NCBI GenBank assembly: GCA_016779685.1
Contig: JADHND010000032.1
Span: 1 to 12,048 of the forward strand
Reading direction: 5' to 3'
Source: Shewanellaceae bacterium
GTDB lineage: Bacteria > Pseudomonadota > Gammaproteobacteria > Enterobacterales > Shewanellaceae
DNA: 12,048 nt
Both the position numbers and the translations under genes were made by a program. Below the pieces are notes generated by a model that ran no database searches, had not been told where the DNA came from, and saw nothing but the letters and a program-made list of their open reading frames with translations. Numbering within the stretch: position 1 is the stretch's first letter; every line of letters begins with the position of its first letter. Below, in pieces: positions 1-7,013 of this stretch.

Positions 1-1
1 T

Positions 2-1897
2 GCGCAGCCTGAAACCATCGATGCGATTTACCAAATGCGCAAAAAAGCGGTAGGCTTGTTGGCCAAAACCCAAGGGTCACGCAAGCCGGTTGCTTTTGTT
101 GAAGACGTTGCCGTGCCACCGCAGCAATTACCTGAGTTTGCGATGGAATTTAAAGCATTGCTGGACAATGCTTTGTTAGATTATGGTATGTTTGGTCATA
201 TTGATGCAGGGGTCTTGCATGTGCGTCCCGCTTTAGATTTATGTGATGTACGCGACGAACATAAGTTGCGCGATATATCTGATAAAGTGTGTGATTTAAC
301 CCTAAAGTATAAAGGTGTGATGTGGGGAGAGCATGGCAAAGGCGTCCGCGGTGAGTACATGCCGTCTTTCTTTGGTGAAACACTGTATCAGGTGTTACGT
401 CAGATTAAACAGATTTTTGATCCCAATAACCAACTCAATCCGGGTAAGCTGGTTACGCCCAGCGGCAGCCAGGCCGATTTGATCTCGATTGATGCGACCA
501 AACGAGGGCATTTTGATCGACAAATCACCGGCACCATGAAATCAGAGTTTGCCGAAGCCATGGCTTGTAATGGCAATGGCTTGTGTTTCAACTATCAGCC
601 TAACAGTTTGATGTGCCCGTCTTATCAAGTGACGCAAGATCGAATCCATTCCCCGAAAGGACGAGCAACGCTCCTGCGAGAATGGATGCGGTTGGTGACC
701 AAGAAAGGCATTTCTTTGTCCAGACTGCCATCGCATCCTTCAGTACTGTGGCTATTTAAGTTAAAATATGGGTTGTTTGATTTAAAAAAAACGGATTTTT
801 CACATGAAGTCCATGCGGCCTTGGCTGGCTGTTTGAGCTGTAAAGCTTGTGCTTCTCAGTGTCCGGTACAAGTGGACATTCCGGATTTGAAAGCAAAATT
901 TTATCAATATTACTACTTGCGGTATTTTCGGCCTTGGCGCGACTATTTGCTGCTAAGTCATGAATTTATGCTGCCTACTATCGGGAACTGGCCGCGGTTA
1001 ACCAATCTCATGACGCACAATCCGTTGAGTCGCCTGATCCTTAAATATGGTTTTGGCTGGATAGATTTACCTAAGTTGTCTGCCCCTTCAGCACAGCGTC
1101 GGTTGCGAGATGAGCCAGTTTGGGCATGGGATGCCTCGCAGCTCGGAAGTTTATCGCCTCGAAATCGAAAGCAGTATGTTGTCGTCGTTCAAGATCCCTA
1201 TACCACCTATTATGATGCATTGCTGGTGTCATCATTGGTGACTTTACTACAATTGGGTGGCTTTCAGGTGATTGTGCTGCCTTGCAAAGTTCATGGCAAA
1301 GCCATGCATGTGAAGGGTTTTCTAAAACAATTTGAGCGTGTTGCGCACCAACAAGCGCAAATGCTGCAACAATTTCAACAACTTAAAATTACCATGGTGG
1401 GCTTAGATCCGGCTATGGTACTGGCTTTACGCCAAGAATATCAAACGCTTCCCAATATTCCTACGTTTAAGGTGTTGTTGTTACAAGAGTGGCTGGTTTC
1501 AAACCTGTCGGCTTATTCGGCGTTGTTGCAACAGCGACGGCACCCGCAAACAGTCCATCTCACTTTGTTACAACACTGCACAGAAGCATCGGCCTTACCC
1601 GCATCTAAGGATTTGTGGCACCAAATCTTTACTCATTTTGGCTTAGACGTGACCATACCAGCCATCGGCTGTTGCGGTATGGCTGGCAGCTTTGGCCATG
1701 AGAAACAGAATCAAACTGTATCAAAGCAATTGTTTGCCTTGACTTGGCAGCCGTTGATGCAGCAGCCCGCTCATCAAGTGTTGGCGACAGGTTTCTCTTG
1801 CCGCAGTCAAACCAAACGGCTGTCTCCACATGCCGTGCAGCATCCGCTGATTCGATTGCTCGAACAATTAAATCCCACCAAAGTAGAGGCTGAATAA
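2..1897 (+). CDS. ydiJ: YdiJ-like FAD/4Fe-4S D-2-hydroxyacid (probably D-2-hydroxyglutarate) dehydrogenase, C-terminal part
   Basis: This gene is cut by the window edge: the frame is open from base 2 and the ATG at 35 is internal, so the N-terminal FAD-binding half lies upstream. About 631 residues are visible, against roughly 1000 for the family. Numbering from the Met at 35, a FAD-oxidase C-terminal domain carries the conserved GHIDAGVLHVRP (54-65) and WGEHGKG (97-103). It is followed by a ferredoxin-like segment with Cys178, Cys184 and Cys194-Pro, then a CxxCxxCxxxCP cluster (Cys266, 269, 272, 276). The C-terminal cysteine-rich domain has the family's GCCGMAGSFGHEK (Cys546-547). The family oxidises D-2-hydroxyacids, passing electrons from FAD through Fe-S centres to an acceptor. 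The D-2-hydroxyglutarate assignment comes from family knowledge and from the isocitrate dehydrogenase next door; it is not visible in the sequence. The stop lies 43 nt before idh, so the two may be co-transcribed. The broad family assignment is firm. Confidence 0.9.
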   Translation, partial: AQPETIDAIYQMRKKAVGLLAKTQGSRKPVAFVEDVAVPPQQLPEFAMEFKALLDNALLDYGMFGHIDAGVLHVRPALDLCDVRDEHKLRDISDKVCDLTLKYKGVMWGEHGKGVRGEYMPSFFGETLYQVLRQIKQIFDPNNQLNPGKLVTPSGSQADLISIDATKRGHFDRQITGTMKSEFAEAMACNGNGLCFNYQPNSLMCPSYQVTQDRIHSPKGRATLLREWMRLVTKKGISLSRLPSHPSVLWLFKLKYGLFDLKKTDFSHEVHAALAGCLSCKACASQCPVQVDIPDLKAKFYQYYYLRYFRPWRDYLLLSHEFMLPTIGNWPRLTNLMTHNPLSRLILKYGFGWIDLPKLSAPSAQRRLRDEPVWAWDASQLGSLSPRNRKQYVVVVQDPYTTYYDALLVSSLVTLLQLGGFQVIVLPCKVHGKAMHVKGFLKQFERVAHQQAQMLQQFQQLKITMVGLDPAMVLALRQEYQTLPNIPTFKVLLLQEWLVSNLSAYSALLQQRRHPQTVHLTLLQHCTEASALPASKDLWHQIFTHFGLDVTIPAIGCCGMAGSFGHEKQNQTVSKQLFALTWQPLMQQPAHQVLATGFSCRSQTKRLSPHAVQHPLIRLLEQLNPTKVEAE

Positions 1898-1926
1898 CGG
1901 CAGTCTCGAAAGCAAAAAATCACATT

Positions 1927-1933
1927 AAAAGGA
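1927..1933 (+). promoter_or_regulatory. Ribosome binding site of idh
   Basis: AAAAGGA ends 7 nt before the ATG at 1941. The good spacing, and the match of the following N-terminus (SKEKADIIWTYTDEAPALA) to monomeric IDHs, fix this start. Confidence 0.75.
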
Positions 1934-1940
1934 AAAACAC

Positions 1941-4193
1941 ATGAGTCATTCTAAAGAAAAAGCTGATATTATTTGGACATATACCGATGAAGCGCCGGCC
2001 TTGGCGACCCATTCGCTGCTGCCGATGGTGCAAGCCATTTTAGCCAGTATCCAAGTCTCGGTTGAGACCTTAGATATATCGCTCGCAGCCCGAATTTTGT
2101 CTCAATTTCCTGATTATCTGAGTGCTGATCAACGGGTCAGCGATGCTTTGGCTCAATTGGCTGAAATAGTCGTACAACCAGATGCCAACATTATCAAGCT
2201 GCCGAACATCAGTGCTTCGCTAACCCAACTTAAAGCTGCCATTAGCGAATTACAGCAACAAGGCTATGCGATACCAGATTATCCGGATAACGCAACGGAT
2301 CCAAAAGCCATTTCGATTCGGCGGCGGTTCGATAAAATCAAAGGCAGCGCAGTGAATCCAGTGCTGCGAGAAGGTAACTCGGACAGACGGGTGGCACCAG
2401 CGGTGAAGCGCTATGCGCAGCAGCATCCGCATGCCATGCAACCTTGGTCAAAGCAAAGCAAAGCGCATGTGTCGTCGATGGTGAGTGGTGATTTTTATAG
2501 TACGGAAAAAGCCCTAACCTTGATGAAAGACGAACAGGTGCGGATTGTGCTGGACACGGGAGAGGAACAGCAGCTTCTTAAAGACAACCTGGCCTTGACT
2601 CAAGGAGATGTGGTGGATGCCTCCGTCATGCGGCGAGCCGCACTGATTGAGTTCTTCAACGAACAAATTGATGCTTGTCAGACGCAAAACGTGCTGTTTT
2701 CATTGCATCTGAAAGCCACCATGATGAAGGTTACGGATCCGATTGTGTTTGGTCATGCGGTCGCTGTTTTTTGTCAGCCTTGGTTTGAACAACATGCTGC
2801 AATTTTTGCTGAGTTAGGCGTGGATCCTCGAGAAGGCTTAGAAGCCTGTTTCAACAAAGTCAAAACCTTACCTGCGGCCGACCAGCAAGCTATTATGGAC
2901 GATTATAAGGCGTTGCTGCAACAGCGGCCTGCGCTCGCTATGGTCGATTCGGATAAGGGCATCACCAACCTACATCGTTCTAATGATGTGATCGTAGATG
3001 CGTCCATGCCGGCTGCGATTCGAGATGGGGGGTGTATGTACAATGAGGCAGGAGAATTACAAGCGATGAAAGCAGTCATTCCTGATCGTACCTATGCCGG
3101 GGTCTACCAACAGACCATTGATTTTTGTCGGCAGCATGGCGCGTTTGATCCGAGTAAAATGGGCAATGTGGCCAATGTGGGGTTGATGGCCAACAAAGCC
3201 CAAGAGTACGGTTCGCATGATAAAACCTTTGAAATTCCAACAGCGGGCACGGTTCGTGTCTTGAATCAACAAGATGAAGTTTTGTTTGAGCATGAGGTTG
3301 CTGCTGGCGATATTTGGCGAATGTGTCGCGTTACCGATGCCGCAGTGACCGATTGGGTCAACTTAGCGGTGCAGAGAGTGCAACAGTCACAGACCCCTGC
3401 TATTTTTTGGCTCGACGATGAGCGTGCTCACGATGCGCAATTGATTAAAAAAGTGCATGCAGCGTTACAGAAACATCATCAAGACAATGTGTCGATACAA
3501 ATCGATACGCCAGAGCGGGCGACGTTAGCCACCTTGAAAGCCATTCAAGCGGGTGACAACGTCATTGCGGTAACGGGCAATGTGTTACGTGATTACTTAA
3601 CCGATTTGTTCCCAATTTTAGAGCTGGGTACCAGTGCCAAGATGTTGTCCATCGTGCCTTTAATGCAAGGTGGCGGCTTATTTGAAACAGGTGCTGGTGG
3701 CAGTGCACCTAAACATGTGCAACAGTTTTTACAGGAAGATTATTTGCGTTGGGATTCTTTAGGCGAGTTTTTGGCGTTAGGGGTGTCGCTGGAACACTTG
3801 GCTCGGGTTGGCTCTCAGCCACAAGCCGCGGTGTTGGCAGCAGCATTGGATAAGGGCGTGGCTCAGTTTTTAACCGAAAACAAGTCGCCCACTAGACGTA
3901 TCGGAGGCATCGATAACCGTGGCAGCCATTTCTATTTTATTTGGTACTGGGTTCAAGCCATTGCGAACCAAACTCAAGATTTAGCCCTGGCTAAACGCTT
4001 CGAGCCCTTACACCATTTCTTTGATGAACATCAAACCGCCATTGAACATGAACTCAATCAAGTACAAGGTCAAGCTCGCGACATAGGTGGTTATTACCAT
4101 CCTAAGGCAAACGAGGTCACGCAATATATGCGTCCTAGCCCTTTGCTGAATCGCGCGTTTGAGTTGTTGAGCGTCGAAGTCGCCGCACTTTAG
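1941..4193 (+). CDS. icd: Monomeric NADP-dependent isocitrate dehydrogenase
   Basis: This 750-residue protein matches the length of the monomeric (about 80 kDa) IDH class and is unrelated to the 45-kDa dimeric Icd. It oxidatively decarboxylates isocitrate to 2-oxoglutarate with NADP+ and a divalent metal in the cytoplasm, in the TCA cycle. Visible hallmarks are ITYTDEAPALAT-like residues near the N-terminus, NPVLREGNSDRR (139-150, substrate loop with a conserved Ser), WSKQSKAHVSSMVSGDFY (169-186), LHLKATMMKVTDPI (255-268), a block around MGNVANVGLMANKAQEYGSH (407-426) and GNVLRDYLTDLFPILELG (546-563). Aligned by motif, the metal-binding aspartates of the Azotobacter enzyme correspond to Asp353, Asp551 and Asp555, and the catalytic Lys/Tyr to Lys258 and Tyr423. 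No key residue is missing. It sits between the YdiJ-like gene and a strong terminator. Some annotations use the symbol idh for this class. Confidence 0.97.
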   Translation: MSHSKEKADIIWTYTDEAPALATHSLLPMVQAILASIQVSVETLDISLAARILSQFPDYLSADQRVSDALAQLAEIVVQPDANIIKLPNISASLTQLKAAISELQQQGYAIPDYPDNATDPKAISIRRRFDKIKGSAVNPVLREGNSDRRVAPAVKRYAQQHPHAMQPWSKQSKAHVSSMVSGDFYSTEKALTLMKDEQVRIVLDTGEEQQLLKDNLALTQGDVVDASVMRRAALIEFFNEQIDACQTQNVLFSLHLKATMMKVTDPIVFGHAVAVFCQPWFEQHAAIFAELGVDPREGLEACFNKVKTLPAADQQAIMDDYKALLQQRPALAMVDSDKGITNLHRSNDVIVDASMPAAIRDGGCMYNEAGELQAMKAVIPDRTYAGVYQQTIDFCRQHGAFDPSKMGNVANVGLMANKAQEYGSHDKTFEIPTAGTVRVLNQQDEVLFEHEVAAGDIWRMCRVTDAAVTDWVNLAVQRVQQSQTPAIFWLDDERAHDAQLIKKVHAALQKHHQDNVSIQIDTPERATLATLKAIQAGDNVIAVTGNVLRDYLTDLFPILELGTSAKMLSIVPLMQGGGLFETGAGGSAPKHVQQFLQEDYLRWDSLGEFLALGVSLEHLARVGSQPQAAVLAAALDKGVAQFLTENKSPTRRIGGIDNRGSHFYFIWYWVQAIANQTQDLALAKRFEPLHHFFDEHQTAIEHELNQVQGQARDIGGYYHPKANEVTQYMRPSPLLNRAFELLSVEVAAL

Positions 4194-4213
4194 CCGACTC
4201 AATCAAACCAACG

Positions 4214-4236
4214 AAGGCGCATCGAGCGCCTTTTTT
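4214..4236 (+). terminator. Rho-independent terminator after idh
   Basis: A 7-bp stem (AAGGCGC at 4214-4220 with GCGCCTT at 4226-4232) and a 5-nt loop ATCGA are followed by a T6 run at 4231-4236, 20 nt after the idh stop. Read on the minus strand the hairpin lacks a U-tract, so it is mainly a plus-strand terminator. It also separates idh from the convergent peptidase gene. Confidence 0.85.
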
Positions 4237-4249
4237 GATCCGATCAAAA
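4233..4249. repeat. Short palindrome TTTTGAT-ccg-ATCAAAA
   Basis: A perfect 7-bp inverted repeat (4233-4239 and 4243-4249) around a 3-nt centre lies immediately after the idh terminator and 9 nt from the stop of the convergent peptidase gene. It resembles an FNR/CRP-family dyad, but the spacer is 3 nt instead of 4. It could also simply help 3'-end formation of the minus-strand transcript. Its function is unknown. Confidence 0.4.
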
Positions 4250-4257
4250 TAAGCGTG

Positions 4258-5313
4258 TTATGGTTGACACTCGGTATCATCATCTAATTTGGCTTGGCTC
4301 AGTTCTTGGGTAAAGATAAGGCCGAGCTTAGCAAATTTACTCATTTTGGTGGTGGACGATAAGTTTGAAACGGTATCTTGGCGCGTGTGGATCTCGTTGA
4401 AAGGATCATCGGTGATGTGGTGATCAATGGGGAAGACGCTGGCGTAGTTTTGCTGGGTCCAACTGGCATGATCGGAACAAGCGTAGTGACAAGTGACATA
4501 ATCGTATGTGATGTCGAGCACATCTTGATAATGGTCGACTAAACCGGTGACATAGTTGGTGAGTTGTTGATCAACATGGTCGTTGACGAAATAGATCTCA
4601 TTGTCGATTTGACCACCACTGGTCATGTCCAATTGCAAGACAGCAACGACGTTGTGATTTTGTAGTCGATAACTGGTAGCGATGTCTTTTGAGCCCAGTA
4701 ATCCGGCTTCTTCGCCTGCGTAGGCCATGAATTGAATGGTGCGTTCTGGTTGATTCAGCTCCGATAGCCAAATCCGCAGCACTTCGTTCATTACGGCGAT
4801 GCCTGAAGCATTGTCATTGGCGCCTGGTGCTTGCATGACGCCGCTATTTAAGCAGTTTATACCATGACAAATAGAATCGAAGTGGCCGCCGATGATGATG
4901 ATTTCATCGGGCTTGCTGGCACCTGTCAGGGTTGCTATCACGCTGGGTTGTAAAAAATTGGAATGGGTAAAGGTGGTGGCAGCCGCATAAGCTTGTTGGC
5001 TGGTGAGGTTATCCCATATATTTTTGAGCCAGAAAGCCGCATCGCGGCCGATGGTGCTGTTGTAATAGCGATTGGCATATTGCGTTGAGATGAGATTCAC
5101 ATCAGCATCGAGACGGCTTTGGTCGACTTGATCAAGACTTTCTAATATCAAGTTTGGCTCTACCACTGCGGGTAGCTTAAAACCTGCATCCCCAAATTTA
5201 AGTGGCGTAGCTGGCTCCTTGGCGCAAGCATCGAGTAACGAGGCGGTGTCCTCATCGATGGGTACACATGCGCTAAGCAATAAACACAATCCAAATGTGC
5301 GCCATGGTGACAT
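4258..5313 (-). CDS. M28-family zinc aminopeptidase, predicted lipoprotein
   Basis: This is a 351-residue peptidase that removes N-terminal amino acids from peptides. The N-terminus (MSPWRTFGLCLLLSAC) is a lipoprotein signal peptide with lipobox LSAC, so Cys16 should be acylated and the protein anchored in a membrane, facing the periplasm or outside. The complete two-zinc site of the Vibrio/Aeromonas leucine aminopeptidase type is present: His144 and Asp146 (GGHFDS), Asp167 (PGANDNASG), Glu201-Glu202 (AGEEAGLLGS; catalytic base and metal ligand), Asp229 (LQLDMTS) and His309 (EIHTRQDT). Cys275 and Cys279 in YVTCHYACSDH match the active-site disulfide of the Vibrio enzyme. No C-terminal PPC domain follows the catalytic domain. 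The ATG at 5311-5313 is preceded by a weak GTAGG about 7 nt upstream. It lies 72 nt downstream of the sugar-transporter gene on the same strand and could be read through from it; no separate strong promoter was seen. Exact substrate preference is unknown. Confidence 0.92.
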   Translation of the reverse strand: MSPWRTFGLCLLLSACVPIDEDTASLLDACAKEPATPLKFGDAGFKLPAVVEPNLILESLDQVDQSRLDADVNLISTQYANRYYNSTIGRDAAFWLKNIWDNLTSQQAYAAATTFTHSNFLQPSVIATLTGASKPDEIIIIGGHFDSICHGINCLNSGVMQAPGANDNASGIAVMNEVLRIWLSELNQPERTIQFMAYAGEEAGLLGSKDIATSYRLQNHNVVAVLQLDMTSGGQIDNEIYFVNDHVDQQLTNYVTGLVDHYQDVLDITYDYVTCHYACSDHASWTQQNYASVFPIDHHITDDPFNEIHTRQDTVSNLSSTTKMSKFAKLGLIFTQELSQAKLDDDTECQP

Positions 5314-5385
5314 TTGATGGCCTACTTTTTAACTATAAAGTTTCAATATAGCTTATTTTTTGAAGCGTCGATCGTACTTTTTTTG

Positions 5386-6708
5386 TTAGCTGTAGTGGAA
5401 ATTTTCTGGTTTTATCCCAGTGGTCGATTTCATCGCTACGGTGGCCATTGGATGCACTGCCGGTGATTGCCATTTTTGATGTAGCTTTTGAATGATGGTG
5501 GCATACAACACGATATAGACATAACAGCCCATCGGTACCACAAAGCTGCTTTGGATACCCCAAGTATCGGCCAAGCCTCCCTGGATAACCGGGATAATAG
5601 CACCGCCGACAATGGCGGTACATAAGAGCCCTGATGCTTGACGGGTGCGCTCTTTGAGACCAAAAATAGCCATGGTAAAAATGGTGGGAAACATAATCGC
5701 GTTACACAAACCGACCAACAGCAGTGAGCCCACTGCCCACCAACCTTGACTTTGCATGCTGATAACCAACAAAGTGGTGGCCAATAAACTACAAATGCGA
5801 AGCACAATCTGTGCGGGAATAAACCGCATTAAATAGGCACCAAGGCAGCGACCAATTAAAGCACCGCCCCAATAGAAGGACAGCAACTGAGCGCTGGTGT
5901 GTTCGCTCAAGCCACCTAAGGCAGGGAGTGCGAAGTAGCTGATTAAAAAACTTCCGATGCTGACTTCAGCACCGACGTAACAAAAAATACCCAACACGCC
6001 TAGGCCTACGTGTGGAATACTTAAGACTGAGGTGATGGATGTATCGGTTGCTGAGGCGGTAATCGATTTGAGTTCAGGCAGTTCAATACAATGAAACAGC
6101 ACCGCTACGAGCAACACCAAGCCACCTAAAATAAGGTAGGGTACATGAGCGCCTAAGTTGCCAAAGCCAGCCGCTATTGACAACATCAGCAAGGCGCCAA
6201 ATTGAGGGCCGAGGGTGGTGCCTAGCGAATTACATGCCGCCGCAAATGTCAGGCGACTGGCAGCTTGGGTGGGATCGCCGCATGCTGCCATGTACGGATT
6301 GGCGCAGACTTGCATCAACGCAATTCCGGAAGCCAATACAAATAAGGCACCCAAAAAAATAGGGTATTGATGCAATTCCGCCGCAGGATAAAATAAAAAG
6401 CATCCACAAGCACAGATCAGCAAACCAATTTGCATGCTGCCTTTGTAACCCATGTAGCGAAGAAGCCAGCTGGATGGCATAGACATCACGAAGTACGCCA
6501 TAAAAAAGCAAAACTGAATCAGCATACTCTCGGTGTACGATAACTGAAAATATACTTTAAGTTGCGGAATCAGTAGATCATTTAAAACGGTTATAAAGCC
6601 CCACAAAAAAAACAACGAGCTGAGGGCGAGCATAGGTCGGTTAAATCTAAATCGAGGAGGTTGCATCTCGGTTGAGGAGCGCACATGTGACGTTGTCATC
6701 GTGATCAT
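5386..6708 (-). CDS. FucP-family sugar:H+ symporter (glucose/galactose or GlcNAc type, MFS)
   Basis: This 440-residue inner-membrane protein has about 12 hydrophobic segments. The N-terminal FFLWGFITVLNDLLIPQLK (33-51) is the hallmark of the FucP family, and Asp44 matches the proton-coupling Asp46 of E. coli FucP. The second coupling residue of FucP, Glu135 in an xxETxANP context, is replaced by Gln133 in ALMQVCANPYM. Gln at this position is typical of the GluP/NagP-type branch, so glucose/galactose or N-acetylglucosamine is a likelier substrate than fucose. I chose the ATG at 6706-6708 because AAGAGAG lies about 9 nt upstream and a promoter candidate lies just beyond it. A longer reading would have to begin with TTG at 6798 or ATG at 6789, upstream of that promoter and with poor ribosome sites. 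No sugar-catabolic gene or cognate regulator is in view, so the substrate cannot be fixed. Confidence 0.88.
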   Translation of the reverse strand: MITMTTSHVRSSTEMQPPRFRFNRPMLALSSLFFLWGFITVLNDLLIPQLKVYFQLSYTESMLIQFCFFMAYFVMSMPSSWLLRYMGYKGSMQIGLLICACGCFLFYPAAELHQYPIFLGALFVLASGIALMQVCANPYMAACGDPTQAASRLTFAAACNSLGTTLGPQFGALLMLSIAAGFGNLGAHVPYLILGGLVLLVAVLFHCIELPELKSITASATDTSITSVLSIPHVGLGVLGIFCYVGAEVSIGSFLISYFALPALGGLSEHTSAQLLSFYWGGALIGRCLGAYLMRFIPAQIVLRICSLLATTLLVISMQSQGWWAVGSLLLVGLCNAIMFPTIFTMAIFGLKERTRQASGLLCTAIVGGAIIPVIQGGLADTWGIQSSFVVPMGCYVYIVLYATIIQKLHQKWQSPAVHPMATVAMKSTTGIKPENFHYS

Positions 6709-6751
6709 GGCGAGCGACTCTCTTAGTTCATTTGATCTATATGTGTTGGTG

Positions 6752-6779
6752 ATCATACAGGTTTGAAAGCATGAGGCAA
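6752..6779 (-). promoter_or_regulatory. Candidate sigma-70 promoter of the sugar transporter gene
   Basis: Read on the minus strand, TTGCCT (6779-6774) and TATGAT (6757-6752) are separated by 16 nt, matching 4/6 and 5/6 of the consensus. A start near 6745 would give a leader of about 37 nt ahead of the ATG at 6708. On the plus strand TGTGT-N6-TCATA (6742-6757) loosely resembles a CRP site (8 of 10 positions) and overlaps the -10, which would suit repression or may be chance. Confidence 0.4.
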
Positions 6780-6860
6780 TATATTTCATTATCTTCAATT
6801 AAAGATGTCGTAAAATAACATAAATAAAAGATATATTTATCGCGTCTTTCTAAGAAATGA

Positions 6861-6874
6861 TTGGTTTTGATCAA
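6861..6874. promoter_or_regulatory. FNR/Anr-like binding site
   Basis: TTGGTTTTGATCAA matches the FNR consensus TTGAT-N4-ATCAA at 9 of 10 defined positions. It lies about 150 nt upstream of the sugar transporter ATG and about 380 nt upstream of the MATE ATG. No promoter at a typical spacing was recognised for either gene, so a role is unproven, and AT-rich DNA raises the chance of a random match. Confidence 0.3.
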
Positions 6875-6875
6875 G

Positions 6876-6900
6876 TTTACTTTTAAAATTAAAAGGTAAA
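6876..6900. repeat. Imperfect inverted repeat
   Basis: TTTACTTTTAA (6876-6886) faces TTAAAAGGTAAA (6889-6900) across a 2-nt centre; the right arm has one extra G. It directly follows the FNR-like site and is followed by a second TTGATCAA at 6913-6920. It may be an operator, or a by-product of low sequence complexity. Confidence 0.3.
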
Positions 6901-6978
6901 TGAATGTTTTGTTTGATCAAAAAAACTGTTACTAAATTACAAATAAAAAATTTTTAATTTTTAAAAAATGACGCCAAA

Positions 6979-7010
6979 AACAAAAACCCTTACAAAGAAG
7001 GGTTTTTGTT
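6979..7010. terminator. Orphan bidirectional terminator-like hairpin
   Basis: A perfect 13-bp stem (6979-6991 with 6998-7010) has a 6-nt loop ACAAAG. The core is CCCTT/AAGGG, with an A-tract on the 5' side and TTTTTGTT on the 3' side, the classic architecture of an intrinsic terminator usable in both directions. It lies between divergent genes, where neither flanking gene ends. It therefore implies an unannotated short transcript entering from the left (plus) or from the right (minus), or premature termination of a long leader. Confidence 0.7.
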
Positions 7011-7013
7011 GAC

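Noticed and set aside
5353..5385. Terminator between the sugar transporter and peptidase genes
   Set aside because: A CGATCG-centred palindrome near a T/A-run is present but has no loop and no stable stem.
5436..5807. 123-residue minus-strand open frame
   Set aside because: It is an out-of-frame shadow of the sugar transporter gene with no family-like sequence.
6709..6798. N-terminal extension of the sugar transporter
   Set aside because: It would begin with TTG at 6798 or ATG at 6789, upstream of the candidate promoter, while the ATG at 6708 has a good ribosome site.
6900..6935. 11-codon plus-strand ORF with AAAAGG 4 nt upstream
   Set aside because: It is too short and low in complexity, inside the inverted repeat and AT-rich block; no support as a leader peptide.
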